Shown here in pieces: positions 54,815 to 61,672 of a stretch of 64,000 bases of DNA (positions within the stretch are counted from its first letter, which is position 1; every line of letters begins with the position of its first letter). The position numbers and the translations under genes were made by a program. The notes below the pieces were generated by a model. That model did no database searches. It was not told the origin of the DNA and saw only the letters and a list, made by a program, of their open reading frames with translations. The stretch is from JAEUMD01 sp050246945. GTDB lineage: Bacteria; Pseudomonadota; Alphaproteobacteria; Rhizobiales; Hyphomicrobiaceae. The stretch spans positions 89,159-153,158 of the forward strand of contig JBFWVC010000013.1 of NCBI GenBank assembly GCA_050246945.1, written 5' to 3'.

Positions 54815-55675
54815 TCAAGTTTCGAGAAATGCAATCGCGGCCGAAAATTTTCGTCGTTCCGCAGCGAGTTGCCATGTTCTGAAATTGGCTTGGCCAGGCC
54901 CCTTCTCTCCGGCTGGTTTCAACGAAAGCTGATCCTTGACGGGATCGAATTCGAATTCCCGGACACGCTCGGACAGCGCATACCCGTTCATTTTGAGATA
55001 TGCTTCCTTAAGTGCCCAGAACCTGCAAAAAGCCTGCCGCTTCATTGGGGAGTTGTCGGAATAATCACCGAGCGAGCGCGTTTCCGCCGGCGAGAGAAAA
55101 AGATCCGTCAGTGAAAGGTCGAACGCCGTTGTGGCGTTGGCGATGTCGATGCCGACCGGACCTCGGGTGGATACTGCCACCACGGAAACGCCCTCAGCAT
55201 GCGAACAGCTGAAGTGCACCTGCGGGCACGAAGGATCGAGGCCCGGCTTGCCGAAGCAGTCACGCGTGAAGACCCACTGGGACGGCGCCAGTGCGCCTTG
55301 CGTAACCTCGCTCAGAGCGCGCCGCAGCGCGGCGCGCGTCATGAGACTGCGATTGCGTGAACCAATGTGTTCGATGTGGGAAAACTCAAGATAGTCCGCA
55401 ACGGTGAGCGGCGATAATGCTGCTGCACTGCAGTTGCCGAGAACGTGGGGTACGTAATAAACGCTGAGACCATTGGTGATCGACTTGCGGGAGGTTTTCG
55501 TTCCGTCACTGTCGAATACGGCGGCGCGTTTCCTGGCGAGCCTGTATTTTTTGCAACCTGATCTCTTGTAATTGGGTGCAATTCGCGCACGCAACTCCTC
55601 CCCACATCGCGCCGCCGCATTCATATAGCCCACGAAATTCCCCTGTGATTCAGTAAATAAATGGTTAGAATCCAC
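54815..55675 (-). CDS. 4'-Phosphopantetheinyl transferase (Sfp type)
   Basis: 286 aa. Attaches the phosphopantetheine arm of CoA to carrier domains. Motifs: the histidine-containing HFSCSHAEGVSVVAVS, GPVGIDIAN (about 173-180, magnesium-binding Asp) and RFWALKEAYLKMNGYAL (218-234, catalytic Glu and Lys). First gene of a two-gene unit with the NRPS, which it presumably activates at Ser559. Start is either GTG 55675 or ATG 55624; no ribosome site is decisive. Base composition is visibly less GC-rich than most genes here, which may indicate transfer. Confidence 0.88.
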   Translation of the reverse strand: MDSNHLFTESQGNFVGYMNAAARCGEELRARIAPNYKRSGCKKYRLARKRAAVFDSDGTKTSRKSITNGLSVYYVPHVLGNCSAAALSPLTVADYLEFSHIEHIGSRNRSLMTRAALRRALSEVTQGALAPSQWVFTRDCFGKPGLDPSCPQVHFSCSHAEGVSVVAVSTRGPVGIDIANATTAFDLSLTDLFLSPAETRSLGDYSDNSPMKRQAFCRFWALKEAYLKMNGYALSERVREFEFDPVKDQLSLKPAGEKGPGQANFRTWQLAAERRKFSAAIAFLET

Positions 55676-55884
55676 GGGTGGAATTTAGAGAACCTGGAAA
55701 CAATACGTTAGTAGCTACCGTTGCTTAACGTTAAGCGCTGGCGTCATTTGACAGTATTTCGAAATCCCGCGCTCGCTTATTGTGAAAAACGCGACGGCAC
55801 ATCGCGAAAGCAACGGCGCATAAACACACTTGAGGAATCCCAATTCCGACAAACCCACATCGCACGCATTACGCGCTCGTCGTC

Positions 55885-56598
55885 TTGCTGGCACTGGGCA
55901 TCGCCAGCGCCGGTGCGCGGGCCGACGCGGATTCAAGCAATTCGGGCACAGGGTTCGAGATCGAGCCCACGGGACTGGTCCCAATTTATCCGGACGACTA
56001 CGATTGCTCTCCGCTCACGTCACTTTATGCAAGCTGGATCGACGTGGACGGCACGCGACGTGACGAGGCGCACACCGGCGTCGACGGCGGACGCATCGGC
56101 GAGTGGGTCATCGCACCGGCGTCGGGGACAGTCCGCGCCGTTTGGCGATCAAACTGGGGCTGGGGATGGGAGGGATCGCTGATCATAAAGCACACCCGCG
56201 AAGAAGCGGGAGCGGACGAGGGCGCGCCAATCTATTACTCGGCTTTCGACCATCTGGATTACGACGAGATCAAGCACTTCGAGGTTGGGCAACGGATTTC
56301 TCGCGGGCAGCGCCTGGCACGGGTCCATAGACCTGGCGGCGTGCCAGATTATCTTCCGGAGGTGCACTGGGAAGTCTGGGAAACGCAGAGAGACGAGATT
56401 CAGTGGTTGACGAACGAGCATGGCGGACTGACATGGTTCAACCCGACCGCACAACTTGTCGATCCACTTGCCATGCTGCAAATTGCGGCCGATTCATCCG
56501 ACACGGACGAGGTGACGATCGTTCCCTACACCGAATGCATCGCGCGTGGTGAATGTCGAGGTTTCACCTACATCCTGCCGTGCAAGAAGAAGGGTTGA
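55885..56598 (+). CDS. Degenerate M23-type (LytM-like) exported protein
   Basis: 237 aa from TTG, but the true protein probably starts earlier. The M23 fold is visible: HTGVDGG (zinc His and Asp), a Gly-rich strand region, YYSAFDHLDYDEI, and VHWEVWE. The usual HxH at the end reads E-x-H, so the first histidine, often catalytic, is replaced by Glu. Three or four cysteines in the last 35 residues may form disulfides. In-frame codons upstream to a stop at 55831 encode a good signal peptide (HRTHYALVVLLALG…ARA) with no ATG/GTG/TTG before it; an ATT at 55843, 5 nt after GAGGA, is the best candidate start. Confidence 0.65.
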   Translation: MLALGIASAGARADADSSNSGTGFEIEPTGLVPIYPDDYDCSPLTSLYASWIDVDGTRRDEAHTGVDGGRIGEWVIAPASGTVRAVWRSNWGWGWEGSLIIKHTREEAGADEGAPIYYSAFDHLDYDEIKHFEVGQRISRGQRLARVHRPGGVPDYLPEVHWEVWETQRDEIQWLTNEHGGLTWFNPTAQLVDPLAMLQIAADSSDTDEVTIVPYTECIARGECRGFTYILPCKKKG

Positions 56599-56650
56599 AC
56601 TAACCCGCCCGCGCTCCGCCAACTGGTCAATCAATGCGGAAACTCGCGAC

Positions 56651-56672
56651 AATCGGCTGAGATCAGCCGATT
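56651..56672. repeat. Near-perfect 22-bp palindrome
   Basis: AATCGGCTGA and TCAGCCGATT are perfect reverse complements separated by only two bases. Lies about 50 bp after the M23-like gene; could be an operator or stem. Purpose unknown. Confidence 0.5.
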
Positions 56673-56858
56673 CGGGATCGCTATTGCCAGCGTCAGATCG
56701 GACAAATGAACCTGAAAGACTGCGCGATCCCACTTCTGGTGCGGGTCTTGCACTAGCAATGGCAGCCCTCGTGGCGAAACACTATTGCAAGCACGCCGCT
56801 CAACGCGACGCTGCCGCTTGCAGCCGCATTGTAAATCCTCGAATCCGGGTTTTTTCAA

Positions 56859-57062
56859 ATGACACGCATTTTTGAGGCAAAGACGAGAACCGGCCAGACC
56901 CTGGTCTATTGCGTTGCAGAGGGTCGCCGTGGCGAACAAGCCTTGAGGGAACTCGAGCGCCAGTGCCAGGGCGGGAGCATAACGAAAGTTTCGGGCGACG
57001 ATGTGCTGCGGGCTGAGACGAGACGCTTTGTCGACCAGCGTAAGCCGCGCTCGGGCCGGTGA
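56859..57062 (+). CDS. Small basic protein of unknown function
   Basis: 67 aa, starting MTRIFEAKTRTGQTLVYCVAEG. Short beta-hairpin-like start then a helix (GEQALRELERQCQ) and a basic tail (RKPRSGR). No clear ribosome site. Supported only by its codon pattern and lack of overlap; may not be expressed. Confidence 0.4.
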   Translation: MTRIFEAKTRTGQTLVYCVAEGRRGEQALRELERQCQGGSITKVSGDDVLRAETRRFVDQRKPRSGR

Positions 57063-57213
57063 GCCCAACACTCGCGGGGGGCGTTCCGCAGATCTTTCGG
57101 ACACCATGCCGGGCTGATCGCGCCGTGGCGAGGGCGCCTTCCCGCTATGGCATTGAAGGAGGCGGGGCCGGCTTGCGACCGACCCCTGAGATCTTCTGTT
57201 GACGAGTTCGACT

Positions 57214-57552
57214 TCAGTTCGTGACGGGCGACGAGGCAACCTCGACCCGCGCACCGACTCGGCTGATCTCGATGCGGGCAGGACTCCGTCCGCGCGCCGC
57301 GGGGGAGGAGAGGACAACGCTCTGACCCGGGGCCAGAACGGCCTCAAAACGAACCGCAGCCTTGCTGTCTGTATCGGCCAAAGTGGCAACGACGCGATAG
57401 CCGCCCTGCTCCACCGTGTAGTAGGCGACGCCGGTGACGGCACCGAGATCGATGGACTGGCCACGATAGGCTGCGACTTCAGCGGCCTGAGCAGTCGTTG
57501 CAAGGCCAGCGGCAGCGGCAAGCGCGGCGAGTGTGAGCTTGAAATTCTTCAT
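57214..57552 (-). CDS. Small exported protein
   Basis: About 112 aa from MKNFKLTLAALAAAAG; AGGAG lies 9 nt before this ATG. Typical signal peptide (ending TTAQAAE), then a ~90-residue beta-rich domain (VAAYRGQSIDLGAVTGVAYYTVEQGGYRVVATLAD…) ending in strands with VGARVEV. No cysteines. Transcribed divergently from the LysR gene 100 bp away, so it is a probable LysR target. Unknown function. Confidence 0.75.
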   Translation of the reverse strand: MKNFKLTLAALAAAAGLATTAQAAEVAAYRGQSIDLGAVTGVAYYTVEQGGYRVVATLADTDSKAAVRFEAVLAPGQSVVLSSPAARGRSPARIEISRVGARVEVASSPVTN

Positions 57553-57652
57553 GGTCATCGGCTCCTGATCGACTGGAAGGACAGTTCTGTCTTTCCCTCT
57601 GGCCAAGAGAATGGTACGAGCTGTCTAATTAGTCCAACCGATTGAATTCATA

Positions 57653-58582
57653 ATGTCCATCGATCATATCAATTTATCTCGCGTCGATCTCAACCTCCTT
57701 GTCGCGCTTGATGCGTTGCTCACGGAGCGCAGTGTAACCAAGGCGGCGGCGCGCATCGGTCTTGGGCAGTCCGCGATGAGCCACAACCTGGCGAGGCTGC
57801 GTCAACTGTTCGGCGACGAACTGCTCGTCCGTTCGCCTGACGGCATGCGACCTACTCCCAAGGCATTGGCGCTCGGCGATCGGGTGAGGATCACCCTATC
57901 GGCCATCCAGGCGCTGGTGGCGAGGGATGAGGAGTTCGATCCAGCAAAGGCGGAGCGGACATTCCGCATCGGCCTTCCAGACAGTGTCGAAATGCTGATC
58001 GGGCCGAAGCTCCTGGCGATCGGCTGCGACGAAGCGCCGGGCATCCGCTTCCGGATCTACTCGACCGACGAACGTCAGCTTCTTGACGAGATCGATGCGG
58101 ACAACATCGACATCGGGATCGGCATTGGTACGTTTGCGCAGGGCCAAGTGCACCACAAGAGACGACTGCTGGCGACCGACACCTACTTGTGCATGTTCAA
58201 TGCCGCCAAGGTCGGCCTCAGGCCGCCGATCTCCCTAAAGAACTACGTGAAGCTCCCCCATGTGCTCACGAGCTTGCGCAAGGGCGAGCGCGGCGTGGTC
58301 GACGACGCGCTGGAGAAGATCGGTCTATCGCGAAAGGTTGCTCTGGTCACGCCGCGGTTCGTCGGAGTGCCCTTTCTCGTTGCTGGCTCGCCAGTCATAG
58401 CGACAATGCATTCGCGACTTGCGCGAATATTCGCAAAGGAGCTCGGGCTCGCGCTAAGTCGCGTTCCTGTCGAACTTCCCGAGGTCACTGTTTCGATGCT
58501 ATGGCACGCTTCCTACGACGACGACCCTGGGCACGCGTGGCTGAGGAATGCGATTGTCCGCGCAAGCAGACCGGCGCGATGA
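57653..58582 (+). CDS. LysR-family transcriptional regulator (NodD-like)
   Basis: 309 aa. N-terminal winged helix-turn-helix (about 10-70; SVTKAAARIGLGQSAMSHNLARLRQLFGDELLVRSPDGM), followed by the effector-binding domain. The DNA-binding part and the DLNLLVALDALL start resemble the NodD/NahR subgroup. Ligand unknown. Divergent from the small exported protein gene; the ~100-bp gap is AT-richer and probably carries its binding site, though I could not single out one T-N11-A box. Confidence 0.9.
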   Translation: MSIDHINLSRVDLNLLVALDALLTERSVTKAAARIGLGQSAMSHNLARLRQLFGDELLVRSPDGMRPTPKALALGDRVRITLSAIQALVARDEEFDPAKAERTFRIGLPDSVEMLIGPKLLAIGCDEAPGIRFRIYSTDERQLLDEIDADNIDIGIGIGTFAQGQVHHKRRLLATDTYLCMFNAAKVGLRPPISLKNYVKLPHVLTSLRKGERGVVDDALEKIGLSRKVALVTPRFVGVPFLVAGSPVIATMHSRLARIFAKELGLALSRVPVELPEVTVSMLWHASYDDDPGHAWLRNAIVRASRPAR

Positions 58583-58668
58583 TTGCCTCAGCTGTTGAAG
58601 AAGGCTTTGCGCAGCGCTTCAACACTGGGAATGCTTCTGCGAGCACCGCGTCCAAGCCATGATTGTGC

Positions 58669-58771
58669 GCATGTCGTTATGGCAAAACCGCTGCACACTT
58701 TTGCGCGACATGCGTTACAGTTTTATGCATGTCGTTGTCGCAAAACCGCTGCACACTTTTGCGCGACATGC
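58669..58771. repeat. Two tandem 45-bp palindromes, 58-bp period
   Basis: Units at 58669-58713 and 58727-58771, separated by 13 bp, the same unit and spacer lengths as in the array at 26107-26325. Stems are GCATGTCG/CGACATGC and GCAAAA/TTTTGC; the loop is CCGCTGCACAC. Lies between the convergent LysR and small secreted protein genes; the second unit ends one base before the latter's stop codon. Confidence 0.85.
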
Positions 58772-58772
58772 A

Positions 58773-59060
58773 TTAACGCTGGCGGCGCGCTTTGTAGCGA
58801 ATGATATCCTCTTTGGTAACTTCGCCATCGTCCACCAAGGCTTCCAGGCACGTCTTCGACAAGTTGTCCTGGGCACCCTTCATGCACGTGCGCAATGCCG
58901 CGCTTCCCAAGGCGTGCTGGCTGCAATGCGTGAAGTAGTCATTCTTGCACGCGTTCTTCACCCTCTGAGTGATTAAGGCACTCGCATCTGTGCCGATCAG
59001 GATGACTGCGGAAAAGCCGAAAATCGAGTAGCGAAAAGATATGCTCACCAATTGCAACAT
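58773..59060 (-). CDS. Small secreted cysteine-rich protein
   Basis: About 95 aa from the ATG preceded by GGGGGG. Hydrophobic signal segment (FRYSIFGFSAVILIG) then one cysteine-rich repeat: C-x6-C…C-x10-C (ACKNDYFTHCSQHALG, LRTCMKGAQDNLSKTCLEAL). The pattern resembles the short Cys-rich repeats of GLG1-like bacterial proteins. The stop codon directly follows a 45-bp palindrome. Function unknown. Confidence 0.65.
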   Translation of the reverse strand: MLQLVSISFRYSIFGFSAVILIGTDASALITQRVKNACKNDYFTHCSQHALGSAALRTCMKGAQDNLSKTCLEALVDDGEVTKEDIIRYKARRQR

Positions 59061-59412
59061 CACTGCCCCCCGGAAGCCTGTCGACGCGCCGCCGATCAAC
59101 TTTCGAAGCAGCGGATGCCTTGGACGATAGCACCGAATTGCCCCAGTTCTCCTAATAATCCTCGTTTGGTCGCTTTGCATCCCCAGCTGAGAGGCCAACA
59201 TTCCATATTTTGAATTCACACGGCTGCGCCGAACGCATCGGGTTCAGCATCCTGGCCTTCGTCACCGGGCCGGGCAATCCAAGCGTCACGCGCCTTCCAC
59301 CTTTGTTCATCCGACGGTGCGGGCACTCATCTCGATCGCACTGGAGCGGTCTGGCCGGCCTCACGCAGCGTCAGCGCGTACCACGGTGCCACATTCAACG
59401 AATGTGCTGTCC
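59061..59412. other. Intergenic region, nothing recognised
   Basis: 352 bp between two co-directional minus-strand genes. Several short frames without coding character; no strong hairpin noted. Confidence 0.35.
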
Positions 59413-60024
59413 TCAGGTTCGCATCCGGCTGATTGCTTGCGAAATACCGCGAGCCGCCTCGAGCAAGGGACCCGCCGCAGCTTTGGGATCGATATCGGCA
59501 ATCGCATTACCCAGCTTCTCCGCACGATCCGCTAATGATGATTTCGAAATTGGTATATCAGGCAGATAACCACGCAAGTCCTGCATATCCGGGATAAGCG
59601 AGCGAGCATCGAACCGGTTGAATGACCGCCGAGCAGACCGATGCAGTCGACCCAGATGCCGTGCATCGACCGATCGCGACGTTGTGGCCAGAGCGATGAC
59701 AATGCCAACCACACCTGCAATGCCAATGCTCGTCCACGGATTCTGACGTATCGCACTTCGCACGCCATTCATTCCATCGTCAACCGCGGTCACGGCTTGT
59801 CTGGCGCGGAATTCTGCAATGTCGGCGACGACGTTCGAAAGCCGTTCGATCTCTCTTTTTAGATCCGACAGATCTGCCGGCACGCTCCAGTGATCTGGAC
59901 TGGCGGAGGCATGGTTGGTGTATCGAGACGCGGGCGCCGGTTCCACGGAGGCCCGTGCCTGGCTCAGATCGTTCCACGTCTTGTTCCGGGCCTCGACGGC
60001 ATCTCGTTTCTGGTTGTTCGTCAT
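59413..60024 (-). CDS. DUF883/ElaB-like membrane-anchored protein
   Basis: 203 aa. A coiled, charged region (about 50-95: DLSDLKREIERLSNVVADIAEF…) leads to one hydrophobic anchor with the typical NPWTSIGIAGVVGIVIAL (about 95-115), as in ElaB/YqjD proteins that tether to the inner membrane. Unlike the standard ~100-aa form it has a further ~85 residues after the anchor. Divergent from two shorter relatives at 60495 and 60846, behind an EcfG-like promoter, so probably part of the general stress response. Confidence 0.72.
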   Translation of the reverse strand: MTNNQKRDAVEARNKTWNDLSQARASVEPAPASRYTNHASASPDHWSVPADLSDLKREIERLSNVVADIAEFRARQAVTAVDDGMNGVRSAIRQNPWTSIGIAGVVGIVIALATTSRSVDARHLGRLHRSARRSFNRFDARSLIPDMQDLRGYLPDIPISKSSLADRAEKLGNAIADIDPKAAAGPLLEAARGISQAISRMRT

Positions 60025-60208
60025 TGCGATTCACCTCAGCTGCGCGCGATCAGACCGTTAGGGAAGGGAGTGCACGAGACTACCTAGTCATGGCCGCCGT
60101 CCGCCTCAGCCCCCCAAAAAATGCCCTCGGCAACGTCGCAAGTTGCGCCTCAAGATTTGTCGGGCGAAACTCTCCATGGACGGCAACTCAAAAGGAGTGA
60201 TCCCGACA

Positions 60209-60236
60209 ATAACGCCCCTGTATCGGGCAACGTTCC
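60209..60236 (-). promoter_or_regulatory. Likely EcfG promoter, minus strand
   Basis: On the minus strand GGAAC (60236-60232), 17 nt, CGTTAT (60214-60209), about 185 bp before the DUF883-like gene ending at 59413. Fits the GGAAC-N16/17-CGTT stress consensus. Confidence 0.5.
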
Positions 60237-60319
60237 TCCGGTTGCCGGAATTTTTCTGATCTTCTTGTCGCCTGGTATCGCTGCCCGATCGGCGACTGCG
60301 GCATCTAGAAGTCTGCAAT

Positions 60320-60346
60320 GGAACCATCGGCCCACTGCAGCGTTTT
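60320..60346 (+). promoter_or_regulatory. Likely EcfG promoter, plus strand
   Basis: GGAAC (60320-60324), 16 nt, CGTTTT (60341-60346), about 150 bp upstream of the gene at 60495. An exact match to the alphaproteobacterial general-stress consensus. Confidence 0.6.
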
Positions 60347-60494
60347 CCGCCCGTCAACGAACGGTGCCAGGGGGCTGCCATCAATCTCCGCAATGGCGAG
60401 CGTAGGACAGCCCAGGCGCGTGGGATGCGTCTGCGCGCTCTACCAGGCATCGAGCGTCAAGACCACACCGTCAGGAGACCGTCAGGAGGACAAC

Positions 60495-60770
60495 ATGGAA
60501 GCCACTGCTTTCGAACGAAAGGACGAAACGCGAAGCGCCGCCAAGGACGTTTCGGACGATTTTTCGGCTCTTCGCGAAGACGTCGCCCGACTCGCCGAGT
60601 CTGTCAGCAAGCTTGCGGCGAGCCAGTTAGGCACTTCCGTCGAGGATCTGCAGGAGAAGGCCGGCGCGCAAGTCAGCGCGGCAGAGCGGGCGATCCGCCG
60701 CAATCCCACCCAGGCGGCGGTGATTGCCGCGGGAATCGGCTTTGTGGTGGGGTTGATCATGATCCGGTAA
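60495..60770 (+). CDS. DUF883/ElaB-like stress protein
   Basis: 91 aa; ATG preceded by AGGAGGA. Long charged helix (FSALREDVARLAESVSKLAASQ…) followed by RRNPTQAAVIAAGIGFVVGLIMIR, the NP-containing C-terminal membrane anchor of ElaB/YqjD proteins, some of which bind ribosomes in stationary phase. First plus-strand gene after the EcfG-like promoter. Confidence 0.78.
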   Translation: MEATAFERKDETRSAAKDVSDDFSALREDVARLAESVSKLAASQLGTSVEDLQEKAGAQVSAAERAIRRNPTQAAVIAAGIGFVVGLIMIR

Positions 60771-60845
60771 TCACTCGCACAACGATGACGCGCGTAAGTG
60801 CGGCAGCCCGCACACCTTCCCGACAGACAAAGATGGAGATCAAGG

Positions 60846-61103
60846 ATGGCCACCCAATTTGGCAAGTCGTACGTGGAACAAGCTGCTGACGATCTGGCCC
60901 GACGCGGCGAGCAGGTTTCCCGTACCGTCGAGCACGCCGCAGAACGCGCCACCGAAACGTTGGGCCAGTCAACCGAGCAACTGCGACAGGCCGCCACCGA
61001 CAGTCTCGATCGGGTTGAGATAGCGATCCGTCGCAACCCACTGGCGTCTACTGCTATCGCCGCGGGCTTGGGCTTCTTCTGTGCAGTTCTCGCCCGCCGA
61101 TGA
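60846..61103 (+). CDS. DUF883/ElaB-like stress protein, second copy
   Basis: 85 aa; the ATG follows GGAGATCAAGG. Amphipathic helix (VEQAADDLARRGEQVSRTVEHAAERATETLG…) then RRNPLASTAIAAGLGFFCAVLARR. Shares the anchor with the previous gene (RRNP…AIAAGxGF) and was probably duplicated from it. Same strand, 75 bp apart, likely one operon. Confidence 0.75.
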   Translation: MATQFGKSYVEQAADDLARRGEQVSRTVEHAAERATETLGQSTEQLRQAATDSLDRVEIAIRRNPLASTAIAAGLGFFCAVLARR

Positions 61104-61183
61104 GCCCCGCTGAAGCGAGCCCAGTCTACGACACTGATGCCTAACGGGCGACAAAGTTGCCGAAACAATTACGGTGGCATGAC

Positions 61184-61591
61184 ATGATAAGTGATGCAGC
61201 TTCGTACGTAGCCGATCGTCTCACGGAGACGGCTGCCGAACGCTTGGGACCGACCATTGCATGGGGGGCCGCAGTAGCGGTCAGCCTGATGGCGGCGGTC
61301 GCGTTTGGTCTCGTGGCACTCTATTCCTACCTTGCCCCCACTTATGGCGTTTTCAATGCCGCCGGCGGCATTGCGTTGGGGGCGCTCGCGTTCACCGTCG
61401 TGCTCGCCTTGGGAAGATCGATCAACAAGAAGATGAAGCGATCACCCGACACTGACGAGGGGAGTGTCGCGGAGTCGATGATCGCCATCGATTCGGAGGC
61501 ACGCGAAGCCATCGACTATTTTGGCTCCGCAAAAGTGCTAGCGACGGCCTTCATGTTCGGCTTCAGCGCCGCCCGCAGCATCAAGAGCTGA
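61184..61591 (+). CDS. Holin-like (phage_holin_3_6-type) membrane protein
   Basis: 135 aa from ATG 61184. Amphipathic N terminus, two central hydrophobic helices (about 30-53 and 61-82) and a charged tail with a final hydrophobic stretch. The pattern resembles the 'phage holin family' proteins that accompany DUF883 genes in non-phage stress clusters. No phage gene is near, so lysis is unlikely; a membrane-stress role is inferred from context. Confidence 0.65.
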   Translation: MISDAASYVADRLTETAAERLGPTIAWGAAVAVSLMAAVAFGLVALYSYLAPTYGVFNAAGGIALGALAFTVVLALGRSINKKMKRSPDTDEGSVAESMIAIDSEAREAIDYFGSAKVLATAFMFGFSAARSIKS

Positions 61592-61672
61592 CTTCGTGGC
61601 CAGTTCAACTGATCTTTGGAAATAGTCTGCCGATGGACCGGTCGCCCCCGGGTCGGCGCGAGGGAGGTCGGC

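Larger units (their letters stand above)
60025..60494. other. Divergent regulatory region of the stress cluster
   Basis: 470 bp without a gene. It carries two oppositely oriented EcfG-like promoters (60209-60236 minus, 60320-60346 plus) and long leaders on both sides. Confidence 0.5.

Noticed and set aside
57553..57652. Specific LysR T-N11-A operator
   Set aside because: Several weak candidates in the AT-rich gap; none stands out enough to report.
61184..61591. Prophage remnant suggested by the holin-like protein
   Set aside because: No integrase, capsid, tail or lysin gene in the window; neighbours are stress-type membrane proteins.
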